64,000 nucleotides of DNA from Gracilibacillus orientalis. GTDB lineage: Bacteria; Bacillota; Bacilli; Bacillales; Amphibacillaceae. How positions within the stretch are numbered: position 1 is the stretch's first letter; each line of letters opens with the position of its first letter. A model generated the notes under the pieces. That model saw nothing but the letters and a program-made list of their open reading frames with translations, was not told the origin of the DNA and did not search any database. Below, one piece after another: positions 7,901-15,851 of the stretch. Location of the stretch: assembly GCF_900114645.1 (NCBI RefSeq), contig NZ_FOTR01000012.1, positions 45,074 to 109,073 of the forward strand, in the 5' to 3' direction. The position numbers and the translations under genes were made by a program.

Positions 7901-9768
7901 AGGCAATAAGCGATACCGTTTTCAATGGTGAATGGTGGAAAGGTCATTGGGATGATACTGTCGGTTGGGCTCAAGAAAAATGGGACGGAGCACAGGAAGT
8001 GTGGGACTCTGTTAAAACCTCTCTTGGCGATACATTGTTTGACGGTTCTTGGTGGAAAGGCAAATGGGATGATGTCAGCGGATGGGCCCAGGAGAAACTA
8101 AGTGGCGTTGGAACTTTGGTATCTGGGTTAGTTGACAATGTTAAAGAAAGGTTTAGTTCTGGTCGTGATCAAGGTAATGAAACAGCGGAAAAATACGCTA
8201 ACGGCGGCATGATCACTAGACCCCATTTAGGACTAGTCGGCGAAGCTGGTCCAGAAATGATTATTCCTTTATCGTCAGGTAGACGCGGACGCGCTATGCA
8301 ATTGTATAATCAAACAGGTGAAATGCTAGGAGTAAAGCCATACGCTAACGGCGGCTTAGCTGGTGGTTCGGTGAAAGCTGTTAAACCTCAAACAGTTCAA
8401 GCTGCCGTTAATGCCGGTTCAGTATCTATTCAAGGAATGGGCAAAGAAGCGAAATTATATGGTGAGTCATATACAAATGCAGTCGCTTCTGGAATAAACA
8501 ATAATGTTGTTCCAATCAACAAATGGAAAAATAATAACATCGAAAATCCAATGCAGAGTGTTGTTAAAGAAGCAGTTGGATTCGGTTCTGGTACCGTCAC
8601 ATCGTTCTCGACAGGGCAAAATTCAACACAGACGAAGACTGATGCACACTTAGATACACAAGTAAAAGCACCATTCAAGGTGATTGAAGGTGGAGCTTCC
8701 GAGTGGGGTAAGGGTACTGTTAGCGGATTCCGTTCTGGTCAAGATTCTTCTCTAACAGGCACAAGGCCGTATCTTGTATCTAACGTTCATACTCCATTCG
8801 AGGAGACTAAGGCTAAAGGATCTGGATGGGGTTCCGGAGCGATATCTCAATTTGTTGCTGGTATGCGTTCAGAAGACTCGAAAGTTCAAGAAGCATCCAA
8901 ATACCTTGCTGAACAAGTGGACAAAACGTTCAAAGCAGAGTTGGGAATCAATTCTCCGTCCCGTGTCATGGAGAAAGACGGCATGTGGACAGCTCTGGGG
9001 ATTGTAAAAGGATTTGGTAAAGTAGATATCAAAGCGTTTGCTGAAAAACAAGCCGGATCACTTGCAGCTGCTTTTTCCGGAATGGGTGCCATTGGAGGTA
9101 ACGTTAGCGAATGGATTAGAACTGCAATGATGATTACAGACGTTCCGTCATCTTGGTTAGGTCCACTAAGTGTAATTGCTCAAAAGGAATCTGGCGGTAA
9201 TCCTAGAGCACAAAACAACTGGGATATCAATGCTAAGCGTGGTATACCATCGAAAGGGCTTATGCAGACGATAGGACCAACTTTCAACGCTTATAAAGGA
9301 AACGGGATGGAAGATATATTCAATCCGATACACAATGCTGTGGCAGCTATCAATTACATCAAGTCTCGATATGGAAATGTTTTTAATGTTCCAGGAATCA
9401 AGTCAATGGCATCTGGCGGTGCTTATCGTGGTTACTGGAAAGGTACTAAAGGTCCGTTACGAAGTGGTGAAACGGCTTGGGTTGGTGAACGTGGTCCGGA
9501 ACTTGTTAATTTGCCAAGAGGATCCGAGGTATTATCAAACAGAGAGAGTAAGCGCGTTGCATCCAATCAGGTTTCTGCTGCAACAGGAAATAGTAGACAT
9601 AGATCATCCGGAGGGAGCAAAGGTAGTGTAATCTTGAACTTCAACGGTGATAATCATTTTTATAATGATGAGGATGAAGCAGGCTTCGTAGGCAAGGTCA
9701 AAAGTGCTGTTGAACAGATTGTGAAAGATGAATACAACGAGGGAGGAGAGGTGGTAGTCAATGACTAA
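4939..9768 (+). CDS. xkdO: Tail tape measure protein with lytic transglycosylase domain (XkdO)
   Basis: The 1609-residue protein sets tail length and is ejected into the cell wall. Residues 10-240 hold about seven copies of a 29-residue unit with a conserved Asp (V-x-D at 43, 71, 100, 129, 158, 187, 216). Hydrophobic stretches follow near 230-250 and 555-580, and a glycine-rich membrane-like run near 680-735. Residues about 780-1055 carry nine Trp-Trp motifs in 39- or 21-residue units. A lytic transglycosylase domain starts near 1410, with catalytic Glu likely E1417 in QKESGG and the later GLMQT motif, so it can nick peptidoglycan. The 3' end overlaps xkdP by eight bases. The length predicts a long contractile tail. 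Confidence 0.93.
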   Translation: MAKLTARFEMVDKISKKMRSFRGELDMVNKRKKAMSKPAVFEVRDRATKQLKNIRKTADKLSTNRTVTLAVADKMTKPMAGINKYLQRKFPKSHTLLMQVKDNATRDMRSINDFIKRRMPRAHEIMVQARDRSRTVLERIRRYLGKNILGAHMFEVLVRDKAMPTLQRIASYTKRQLARGYNFSVRAIDIATKTVGRIASYTGRVIPKVRNFTVRAIDSASRVIGSVKRALFSVPTMITVGLAVVGLGSVGASTLGAAMNFEGYEVAMQHWLDGNKKEADKLVNWMGQFADKTPFSSPDLFPALSRGVGLTSGDVNQAKSLLEIATNMAALTPGRTVADAMEALGGAQMGQFEMMKGYNVAMTKEEYDNMGGWESFIGMVDKEFKDGALKFSQTASGQVSTLKGYTSSIFREAGVGILESMTPRLNAITNWLDNNQEKWGEWKNTVQQAGEQGAEWIFSKLEGAFSYLRDNYLENDEFKNLGFEGKVKFIMEDLGAWWDKTGRPWLVEVSKDVGEAVFNGVTWGIKEGFKGIGSMWADAFKDPSVGSFASAGIATAIGASVISLLVSPLIAAFKIGGSIIRAALSAGRWIGGLFGKGKGKGPKPPVPPVSSGGTQKKSPTTTNRKRTPVYTNPWFNKGERPQTNMSKQGGSKLTKGLDSFGKGLGAFAKRVPVLGTILGAGAILTAPKEQKGKAIGSVGGGLGGAATGAAIGSIIPGIGTAIGGIIGGIAGSFGGEKLGGWLGDNWDTIKTKASGAATSVGDAFNTTKEKISNTLFSGDWWSEKWNGVKDWTSEKWQNATDTWDTVKESISSTIFSGDWWSGKWESVKETATSTIFSAGWWAEQAGKVYGFLEGTIFSGEWWSEKWEVVKEVTAGTMFDPSWWGEKWQGVKDWTSEKWESFTDIWDAGVEAISSTVFSGEWWSEKWQGVKDWTSEKWSTFTDVWDAGMAAINSTVFNGAWWGEKWQGVKDWTSEKWDGFTDVWDAGVKAISDTVFNGEWWKGHWDDTVGWAQEKWDGAQEVWDSVKTSLGDTLFDGSWWKGKWDDVSGWAQEKLSGVGTLVSGLVDNVKERFSSGRDQGNETAEKYANGGMITRPHLGLVGEAGPEMIIPLSSGRRGRAMQLYNQTGEMLGVKPYANGGLAGGSVKAVKPQTVQAAVNAGSVSIQGMGKEAKLYGESYTNAVASGINNNVVPINKWKNNNIENPMQSVVKEAVGFGSGTVTSFSTGQNSTQTKTDAHLDTQVKAPFKVIEGGASEWGKGTVSGFRSGQDSSLTGTRPYLVSNVHTPFEETKAKGSGWGSGAISQFVAGMRSEDSKVQEASKYLAEQVDKTFKAELGINSPSRVMEKDGMWTALGIVKGFGKVDIKAFAEKQAGSLAAAFSGMGAIGGNVSEWIRTAMMITDVPSSWLGPLSVIAQKESGGNPRAQNNWDINAKRGIPSKGLMQTIGPTFNAYKGNGMEDIFNPIHNAVAAINYIKSRYGNVFNVPGIKSMASGGAYRGYWKGTKGPLRSGETAWVGERGPELVNLPRGSEVLSNRESKRVASNQVSAATGNSRHRSSGGSKGSVILNFNGDNHFYNDEDEAGFVGKVKSAVEQIVKDEYNEGGEVVVND
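4966..5650 (+). repeat. Seven 87-bp degenerate coding repeats in the tape measure
   Basis: Each unit encodes 29 residues with the pattern V-x-D-x-A-T-x-x-(V/L/M)-x-x-I. The conserved Asp starts recur at residues 43, 71, 100, 129, 158, 187 and 216, an almost unvaried spacing (one 28, the rest 29). A weaker unit precedes them. The helical period suggests a rod that spans a fixed axial length. Confidence 0.8.
7276..8130 (+). repeat. Trp-Trp modular repeats, 117-bp and 63-bp units, in the tape measure
   Basis: TGGTGG (Trp-Trp) occurs at 7276, 7393, 7456, 7519, 7582, 7699, 7816, 7933 and 8050. The spacings are 117, 63, 63, 63, 117, 117, 117, 117. Long units add exactly 54 bp (18 residues, the VKDWTSEKW...W part) to the short unit, so the array grew or shrank by whole modules. 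Confidence 0.88.
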
Positions 9769-10426
9769 AAGTGTGTATGAAATATGGCTGTCTACAGCCG
9801 ATAACAAGGAAAGACTGCGACTGCCAGTCCTTCCTTCATCGCTTGGTTTATCGATAGGTAACAAGAATGAATCTATTGATATATCAAACTTAGGCGAGGT
9901 AACAGTTATTCAGGATCCCTCGCCTAAGACTGTTCAATTTTCTTCATTCTTTCCTGCCAAGAGCACTCCTTTGGTGGAATATAGTAGTTTTCCTAAGCCG
10001 TGGGAGGCTATTCAAAGAATTGAGAAATGGCAGAAGTCTAAGAAACCATTAAGACTTGTTGTAACAAAAACAAAAATCAATATCCCTGTATCAATAGATA
10101 CTTTTAATTATAGCGAAGAAGGCGGATCAGTTGGAGATATTTTATATGATTTATCTTTAAAAGAATACAAATTTGTCTCAGTTCGCAAAATTAAAGTCAA
10201 GGTTCCCAAGAAACCTAAGCGCCCTAATCCAAAGCCAAAACCTAGAACACATACTGTGAAAAGTGGAGATACATTATGGGATTTGGCAAGGAAATACTAT
10301 GGTAATAGTTTGGAGTGGCGCAAAATTTGGAATGCCAATAAGCCTATGATGGTGAAGCGTGATAAAAGGAATTTAAAACAACCAGGACACTGGATATATC
10401 CGCAACAACGTTTAAAAATCCCCTGA
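9761..10426 (+). CDS. xkdP: LysM-domain tail hub/spike-linked protein (XkdP)
   Basis: The 221-residue protein matches PBSX XkdP. Residues about 1-150 form a phage-specific domain (YEIWLSTADNKERLRLPVLPSSLGL). A Lys/Pro linker follows, and residues 164-220 are one LysM module (HTVKSGDTLWDLARKYYG, closing with YPQQRLKIP) that binds glycan strands. It is thought to connect the tail tube to the hub and to help orient the particle on the wall. Its ATG lies inside the tape measure 3' end. Confidence 0.9.
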   Translation: MTKSVYEIWLSTADNKERLRLPVLPSSLGLSIGNKNESIDISNLGEVTVIQDPSPKTVQFSSFFPAKSTPLVEYSSFPKPWEAIQRIEKWQKSKKPLRLVVTKTKINIPVSIDTFNYSEEGGSVGDILYDLSLKEYKFVSVRKIKVKVPKKPKRPNPKPKPRTHTVKSGDTLWDLARKYYGNSLEWRKIWNANKPMMVKRDKRNLKQPGHWIYPQQRLKIP

Positions 10427-10448
10427 AATGTAAGTTGGTGATTGAATT

Positions 10449-11420
10449 TTGATTGAACTATTCATAGTGAAAACAGGAGAGATGATAGAGATACCAACGG
10501 AGTCCATCACATGGACTGGACAACGATACAAGGCAGCTAGAAAGATTACGGCCAATATTCTTTACACAGATAAAGGAGGGCTCCAGTATACACAGGTTGA
10601 AGAAGGAAACACCGTCCTATTTAAGTGGAAAGGCAAAGAGTTGTTCCGTGGTACCGTTTTTAGTAAAGCTAAGACCAAGGGTGGACTATTAAGCCTTATT
10701 GCATATGACATGCTGCAGTACCTTCTTGTGAACAAAGATGTTTATGTCTTTAATAAACGAAGAGCAGATCAGATCATTACTAGGATATGTAGAGACTTTC
10801 AGATACCTTTTACTTCAATTGCCAATACAGGAACGGTGTTGAATCAAATTCATACTAATGAAACGACATTATACGACATGGTTCTTACAGCATTGATTAA
10901 CACAGAAAAGCAAAGTGGTATAAGATATAATCTTCTTTCGGAAAAAGGAAAATTGATGCTCGAAGAACAAAAGATATCGAGTGATCAATGGGTTCTTGAA
11001 ACAGGTGTCAATTTAATTGATTATAATTACTTCACATCGATCGAAGAGACGGCAACACAAGTAAAATTAGTTAGTGGAGATGAAAATAATCCTATATCAG
11101 TAACGGTATCTGACAGTTCTGGCCAGAAACAATTTGGTGTGCTACAGTATTTTGAAAAAGTGACTGACAAACTAAATCGTGCGCAGCTGAACAGCAGATC
11201 CAATAGCCTTTTAAACAAAAAGAAGGGTATCCAAAAGGAATTAGATGTTACCGCGCTGGGGATTCCCGAAATAATCAGTGGGAAACCTATCTATGTCTTA
11301 GAAAATGAAATAGGAGTTAAGGGTACCCGATATGTGGATGTGGATACCCATACATTTAAAGGGGATCACCACGAAATGCAATTGAAATTGATAACTCGAA
11401 ATACAAGGGCGGTGCTTTGA
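10449..11420 (+). CDS. xkdQ: Baseplate hub protein (XkdQ, gpD/gp27-like)
   Basis: The 323-residue protein resembles PBSX XkdQ, the hub that links tube, spike and baseplate in contractile tails. It begins with TTG at 10449 after a weak GGTGAT. Conserved features are the N-terminal beta barrel (WTGQRYKAARKITANILYTDKGG) and the C-terminal part (ALGIPEIISGKPIYVLENEIGVKGTRYVDVDTHTFKG DHH as two segments), common to late-control gpD/hub folds. The stop TGA shares its last base with the next ATG. Confidence 0.88.
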   Translation: MIELFIVKTGEMIEIPTESITWTGQRYKAARKITANILYTDKGGLQYTQVEEGNTVLFKWKGKELFRGTVFSKAKTKGGLLSLIAYDMLQYLLVNKDVYVFNKRRADQIITRICRDFQIPFTSIANTGTVLNQIHTNETTLYDMVLTALINTEKQSGIRYNLLSEKGKLMLEEQKISSDQWVLETGVNLIDYNYFTSIEETATQVKLVSGDENNPISVTVSDSSGQKQFGVLQYFEKVTDKLNRAQLNSRSNSLLNKKKGIQKELDVTALGIPEIISGKPIYVLENEIGVKGTRYVDVDTHTFKGDHHEMQLKLITRNTRAVL

Positions 11421-11803
11421 TGGCTAGCTTGGGGCAAATGTTTAAGAAAATGGCAAATGAAGCTGTGGCTGCAGGTAATCCTGTGCAATTAGTAGAAGGT
11501 GTGATTCAATCTACTTCCCCTATTACTTTAAAGTTGAAGCAAAATGATAAGCTGATTATTCCAAGCGATTTTATTCATGTAGCACAGCACTTAAAGAGTC
11601 ATACAAGAACAGCTACAATTTCAGCTGGAAGTGTCGGAGAAACAATGACTCAGGCAGGGGATCCAGAGCATACGCATAACATTCAATCGATAAATTTGAA
11701 TAATGCCCAAATTCAATTTGCAAGTGCACTACAAACAGGTGATAAGGTAATGGTTGCAGTCATACAAGGCGGGCAATCATTTTTTATTATCGATAAATTT
11801 TAA
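11420..11803 (+). CDS. xkdR: XkdR-like baseplate protein (DUF2577)
   Basis: The 127-residue protein fits the XkdR/DUF2577 family. It has an OB-like core (VQLVEGVIQSTSPITLKLKQNDKLIIP), a variable middle loop and a closing strand (TGDKVMVAVIQGGQSFFIIDKF). It lies between the hub and the gp25-like protein and probably belongs to the spike or hub assembly. TTG 11417 is also in frame, but ATG 11420 overlaps the previous stop and is preferred. Confidence 0.85.
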   Translation: MASLGQMFKKMANEAVAAGNPVQLVEGVIQSTSPITLKLKQNDKLIIPSDFIHVAQHLKSHTRTATISAGSVGETMTQAGDPEHTHNIQSINLNNAQIQFASALQTGDKVMVAVIQGGQSFFIIDKF

Positions 11804-11820
11804 ACGGTGAGGTGAGGAGT

Positions 11821-12231
11821 ATGCTTTCACCAGAGATTGAAATAGAAGATTTTACAGAAGATGAACTGGAAGAAGAAACATCAAGAACCTACCGTATTGA
11901 CTTTGAGATGGGTGTTGTCACTAATGAGATAATAACCGGTCAAGAAGCGATACGCCAGTTTATCTATTTGGCTTTAAATACACCTAGATTCGCTCATTCT
12001 ATTTACTCAGATGAAACGGGATCCGAATTGGTTGAATTGTTATCCGATAAAGAGGTGTCTCCTGATTTCATAGAGATGGAGATACCAAGATTGGTAGAAG
12101 AAGCGCTTATATACGATGAACGCATAGACGGTGTTTCAGATTTTGAATTAAATCAAATTGATGATGAGCTGCACATTAAGTTCACCGTTAACTCAATCGA
12201 AGGGGAATTGGATATAGAGGAGGTGATTTAA
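11821..12231 (+). CDS. xkdS: XkdS-like baseplate wedge protein (DUF2634, gp25-like)
   Basis: The protein (about 136 residues) is very acidic at its start (EIEIEDFTEDELEEETSRTYRIDFEMG). It carries the conserved GQEAIRQFIYLALNTPRFAHSIY stretch of the gp25/W group, which nucleates sheath assembly on the baseplate. GGTGAGGAG directly upstream favours ATG 11821 over GTG 11812. The next gene starts one base after the stop. Confidence 0.87.
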   Translation: MLSPEIEIEDFTEDELEEETSRTYRIDFEMGVVTNEIITGQEAIRQFIYLALNTPRFAHSIYSDETGSELVELLSDKEVSPDFIEMEIPRLVEEALIYDERIDGVSDFELNQIDDELHIKFTVNSIEGELDIEEVI

Positions 12232-12232
12232 T

Positions 12233-13321
12233 TTGGAAGAAGAGCAAAGCTATGAAGCTATTTTAGAACGAATGCTTGATAAAGTGCCAGCTGACATCGA
12301 TAAACGCGAAAACAGCGTAATATGGAATGCGCTGGCTCCTGCAGCTGCTGAACTTGCCATGAGTTATATCTGGATGAATCAGATCCCGACATTAGCATTT
12401 GCAGATACGGCAGAAGGCGAATACCTTGAGCGACGGACAGCTGAGTTTGGTACCAACCGAAAAAAAGCAACTGCAGCTGTTAGACGTGGCTTATTCTATG
12501 GAGAAAATGAGACAGCATTTGACATTCCGATTGGAAGTCGTTTTTTTATTGATGATTTGCATTATATGGCTACTGAAAGGCTGTCAGCTGGTCAGTATTC
12601 CTTGACGTGCGAAGAGTTAGGTACCAAAGGAAATGACCCAAATGGAGCGATTTTATCTTTAAATACTATACCTGGCTTAGAACAAGCCATTATGACCGAT
12701 ATTATTGCAGCTGGCGAAGAGGAAGAATCAGACGAGTCGTTGAGATCTAGGCATTATCAAATGGTTAATGAGCCAGCATTCGGCGGGAACATATCTGATT
12801 ACCGCCATAAGATCAATGCTATCACTGGTGTGGGTGGTACCAAAGTATTTCCTGTGTGGAATGGTGGTGGATCTGTTAAATGTGTGTTTATTGGAGCGAA
12901 TTTCTTGAAGCCTGATAATGCTTTAGTTGCTTCGATACAAGAAGAGATAGATCCGGAAGTAAATCAAGGTCAAGGTCTTGGTGTGGCCCCAATCGGTCAT
13001 GTAGTCACAATTGAAGGGGTAGAAGAAACCTCGATAGAAATTGAAACATCGCTGACACTAGAAAATGGTGTGTCAATCAGAAGTGTAGAGGACAATATCA
13101 AAGAAATATGTGACCAATACATGCATGACCTGCGACAAATGTGGGAAAATGAATCAAATTTAGTAGTCAGAACAAGCCAAATTGAGGCACGCATATTAAA
13201 TGTATCTGGTGTGCTAGATGTTGCTGATACACTCATAAATGGGCAATCAGCTAATATCGAAATAACTGCTGTAAATATCCCTATGTTAGAAGAGGTGATC
13301 CTGAATGAATCGACTCCTTGA
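12233..13321 (+). CDS. xkdT: Baseplate J-like wedge protein (XkdT)
   Basis: The 362-residue protein is the J-like baseplate wedge subunit. Typical features are the N-terminal helix (YEAILERMLDKVPADIDKREGS-like NSVIWNALAP), the Gly-rich centre (EPAFGGNISDYRHKINAITGVGGTKVFP) and the repeat-like C-terminal beta domain. It starts with TTG behind a perfect GAGGAGGTGAT. The 3' end overlaps xkdU by 17 bases. It forms the inner ring of the baseplate with the XkdU protein. Confidence 0.92.
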   Translation: MEEEQSYEAILERMLDKVPADIDKRENSVIWNALAPAAAELAMSYIWMNQIPTLAFADTAEGEYLERRTAEFGTNRKKATAAVRRGLFYGENETAFDIPIGSRFFIDDLHYMATERLSAGQYSLTCEELGTKGNDPNGAILSLNTIPGLEQAIMTDIIAAGEEEESDESLRSRHYQMVNEPAFGGNISDYRHKINAITGVGGTKVFPVWNGGGSVKCVFIGANFLKPDNALVASIQEEIDPEVNQGQGLGVAPIGHVVTIEGVEETSIEIETSLTLENGVSIRSVEDNIKEICDQYMHDLRQMWENESNLVVRTSQIEARILNVSGVLDVADTLINGQSANIEITAVNIPMLEEVILNESTP

Positions 13322-13892
13322 AAGACTTCCTGATCTACTTTATAACATACGAGAATTCAAAGGATTAACGGAAGCAGAATTACAAGAATTCGATCAGCTG
13401 GCACAAAGTATTGACCTAACATTGGATGATCAATTTATTGAAACAGCGACATTAAAAGCTATTGAACGTCGAGAACACATGCTTAATATCATTGCTGATC
13501 CATCAGTAGAAACTTTAGAGAATAGGCGAATCAGAATACTTAATCGTTATCAGACAAAGCCACCATTTACGAAGAGATACTTACAGCAACAGTTAGATAT
13601 GTTGCTAGGTGTAGCCAGATCCAATGTAACGATAAACCCAGAGGTGTATATATTAACTGTTACCACAAGTATTGATGACGCTTTTCTATTTCGAGAGATG
13701 GAATACACAATCAATACTGTTAAGCCAGCCAATATGCTTTATCAACAAGAGACATCCATTATGGAGCGAATAGTGATAAAGGAATCAGCAAAAAAGCAGG
13801 TGTTGACTCGTAATACCAGGCTAGGTACGACATGGAAGCTTGGAAGAACACCGTGGGCTGATAGAGGGGAAGAGGTGGTCATTTTTGATTAA
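13305..13892 (+). CDS. xkdU: XkdU-like baseplate protein (DUF2313)
   Basis: The 195-residue protein belongs to the XkdU/YmfQ group (DUF2313). It has an N-terminal helical arm (RLLERLPDLLYNIREFKGLTEAEL), the conserved SVETLENRRIRILNRYQTKPPFTKRYLQQQL run and a beta part about V-T-I-N-P-E-V-Y. This protein pairs with the J-like wedge and connects to the tail fibres. The next frame starts inside its last codons. Confidence 0.88.
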   Translation: MNRLLERLPDLLYNIREFKGLTEAELQEFDQLAQSIDLTLDDQFIETATLKAIERREHMLNIIADPSVETLENRRIRILNRYQTKPPFTKRYLQQQLDMLLGVARSNVTINPEVYILTVTTSIDDAFLFREMEYTINTVKPANMLYQQETSIMERIVIKESAKKQVLTRNTRLGTTWKLGRTPWADRGEEVVIFD

Positions 13893-14166
13893 CCAATCGT
13901 TTATAAATGACGTGGCAACATACATTGAGCAAAGGATATCGTCTGTTCGAATAAACAATTCGTATGTCATTGACAATTTTGTTGTCAAAGAAGTACAAGA
14001 GTGCTGTGTAGCCATGGAAATACTGGTTCCACATGGTAGTGTGGATACAATTACTGTCATTGATTTGTTGGATGAAAACGGCAAGGTAATAAGCACCAAT
14101 GATGTAGTTGTGCCAATCACATCGGACACGGTAATCTTACAATCGTTCGAAGTAATGGAGGGATAG
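13885..14166 (+). CDS. Small fibre-linked phage protein, often mislabelled ketopantoate hydroxymethyltransferase
   Basis: An in-frame ATG at 13840 would create a 53-base overlap. TTG 13885 behind GAGGTGGT gives a 93-residue protein starting LINQSFINDVATYIEQRISSV. The pattern N-x-Y-V-I-D-x-F-x-V-K-E-V ... VPITSDTVILQSFEVMEG matches a small protein found right after xkdU in many Bacillus prophages. I recall databases labelling that group ketopantoate hydroxymethyltransferase. Nothing in it resembles PanB, so a structural role at the base of the tail fibre is inferred. Confidence 0.7.
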   Translation: MINQSFINDVATYIEQRISSVRINNSYVIDNFVVKEVQECCVAMEILVPHGSVDTITVIDLLDENGKVISTNDVVVPITSDTVILQSFEVMEG

Positions 14167-14168
14167 TA

Positions 14169-15311
14169 TTGGCTTTTGATAAGAAAGAATGGAAATTTGA
14201 GGATGTTGTTACAGAGGATGATGCTAATCGCTGGGAAGATGGAATAAAAGAAGCACACGAAACTATAGACGAACATGTCAATGACAAAAATAATCCACAT
14301 AGTGTCACGAAATCACAAGTCGGTTTAGATAACGTTGACAATGTGAAACAAGCAACTAAAACAGAATTTGATGATCATGTTGGAGATAATTTAAAACATA
14401 AGAACGCTAGTAATATTACAGAGGGTGGAAGCTTGGCTAATGCAGAAGGATTTGGCTCTAAAGCAGAAGGTTATTGTTCCCATGCAGAAGGATTTGGCAC
14501 TGACGCAGAAGGTAGATATTCCCATGCTGAAGGAGATAATTCTTATGCAATCGGTGACGCTTCCCATGCTGAAGGAAGTGAAACAAGAGCAGGTGTTTTT
14601 GCATCACATGCACAAGGTAGATATAATAATCCGATGAACGGATCACCTACTGATATAAACAATACAGATGATGCTATGATTATTGGTAATGGTACTAGTT
14701 CTAACGAAAAAGGTAATGCATTTCGAGTAACATTTGACGGTAAAGTATATGGATTATCAGCATTTAATTCCAGCGGTGCCGATTATGCAGAATATTTAGA
14801 GTGGCTAGATGCCAATCCTGATAAACAAGATAGGGTTGGTTTTTTTGTGACCTTAGACGGTGACAAGATCAAGAAAGCCAAGTCGGATGATTCCTTTGTT
14901 TTGGGTATTATATCGGCTAATCCATCTGTCATAGGCGACAGTCACCAAGACGATTGGCAAGGGAAATATATTCGTGATGACTGGGGTAGAATTCAATACG
15001 AATGGACAACAATTAAATCTAGAGACGTAAAAGAAGATGGTGAAGAAATAGAAAAAGAAGAAAAAGCATATTTACCTGTACTTAATCCTGATTGGAACAA
15101 TGAAGAAAAATATATTCCTAGAGAAAAAAGACCGGAATGGGATGCTGTAGGTATGCTTGGGAAATTACTTGTTCGTGATGATGGCACATGCCAGGTCAAC
15201 GGCTACTGTTTACCTAATGATGAAGGCATTGCAACATCAAGTGAAACAGGGTATCGAGTGATTAAACGAGTATCAGAAAATATCGTACAAATCTTATTTT
15301 ATACTGTTTAG
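14169..15311 (+). CDS. Tail fibre/appendage with self-cleaving peptidase G2 chaperone domain
   Basis: The 380-residue protein starts with TTG after GGAGGGA. Residues 1-80 form a baseplate-attachment part with the phage fibre motif NPHSVTKSQVGLDNVDNVKQ. Residues 91-153 contain nine heptads of the xAEGxxS type, a beta-roll shaft. From about residue 198 a peptidase G2 domain begins (SSGADYAEYLEW). In phi29-type appendages this domain trimerises the fibre and then cuts itself off near such a Ser/Asp site. D205 and E208 are the likely key acids here. Host-binding specificity would lie in the shaft. Length is short for the family. Confidence 0.85.
   Translation: MAFDKKEWKFEDVVTEDDANRWEDGIKEAHETIDEHVNDKNNPHSVTKSQVGLDNVDNVKQATKTEFDDHVGDNLKHKNASNITEGGSLANAEGFGSKAEGYCSHAEGFGTDAEGRYSHAEGDNSYAIGDASHAEGSETRAGVFASHAQGRYNNPMNGSPTDINNTDDAMIIGNGTSSNEKGNAFRVTFDGKVYGLSAFNSSGADYAEYLEWLDANPDKQDRVGFFVTLDGDKIKKAKSDDSFVLGIISANPSVIGDSHQDDWQGKYIRDDWGRIQYEWTTIKSRDVKEDGEEIEKEEKAYLPVLNPDWNNEEKYIPREKRPEWDAVGMLGKLLVRDDGTCQVNGYCLPNDEGIATSSETGYRVIKRVSENIVQILFYTV
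14439..14627 (+). repeat. Nine 21-bp heptad repeats in the tail fibre gene
   Basis: The coding sequence holds nine back-to-back heptads: NAEGFGS, KAEGYCS, HAEGFGT, DAEGRYS, HAEGDNS, YAIGDAS, HAEGSET, RAGVFAS, HAQGRYN. The exact 7-residue register is like the head domains of trimeric adhesins. Confidence 0.88.
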
Positions 15312-15335
15312 GAGGTGATGCAAAAACTCGAAGAA

Positions 15336-15359
15336 ACGTCTAATAGGGCGTATTTTTTA
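15336..15359 (+). terminator. Hairpin after the tail fibre gene
   Basis: ACGTCT pairs with GGGCGT (two G-T pairs) around AATA, followed by ATTTTTTAT. It separates the fibre gene from the lysis genes. A 17-codon frame (15318-15371) overlaps it. That frame's AGGAGG is only two bases from the ATG, so it is unlikely to be used. Confidence 0.45.
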
Positions 15360-15382
15360 TACTCAAAATAGGAGATGAGGAA

Positions 15383-15793
15383 ATGTTTGATGGAAATAAA
15401 ATTTCACTAATGCTAAAAGGAATAGGTACTGGTATAGGGGCAGTGTGGTCATTTATTGTAGGTACAATTGGATGGGCGTTTCCCACACTAATTATTTTAA
15501 TGGTAGCCGATTTCATTACAGGCTCATGGGCTGGTGGAAAAGAGGATGGTCTAAATAGTAATGTTGGGCGAAAAGGTTTTATTAAGAAGCTCTACATCCT
15601 TATTTTAATAGGAATTGTCTATCTAGTGGAAAAGACAATCTTTGATACTAAGCACCTTGGAGATGGAGTAACGATTGCTTATGTGATCATTGAATTTATC
15701 AGCTTGGTTGAAAATGGCGGACGATTAGGTGTACCACTTGGACCTGTAGAGAAGTTTATGGCGGTACTAAAAGAAAAAGGTAATGGGAAGTAA
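15383..15793 (+). CDS. Phage holin (TcdE/toxin-secretion holin family)
   Basis: The 136-residue protein has three hydrophobic segments (about 19-42, 64-84 and 92-108) and the conserved LMVADFITGSWAG and NSNVGRKGFIKKLYILILIG runs of the phi-holin family (Pfam phage_holin_4 type). Such holins form membrane holes that let the amidase reach the wall at the end of the lytic cycle. AGGAGATGAGG precedes the ATG. It lies 58 bases before the amidase, the usual lysis cassette order. Confidence 0.9.
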   Translation: MFDGNKISLMLKGIGTGIGAVWSFIVGTIGWAFPTLIILMVADFITGSWAGGKEDGLNSNVGRKGFIKKLYILILIGIVYLVEKTIFDTKHLGDGVTIAYVIIEFISLVENGGRLGVPLGPVEKFMAVLKEKGNGK

Positions 15794-15851
15794 AGTTGTC
15801 TCCATTTGTGAGATGGCTTTTTTCTACTATAATAAAAAAGGAGAGATTTAA

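Noticed and set aside
15318..15371. 17-codon frame after the tail fibre gene
   Set aside because: Its AGGAGG is only two bases from the ATG and the frame lies over a terminator hairpin. Not a credible gene.
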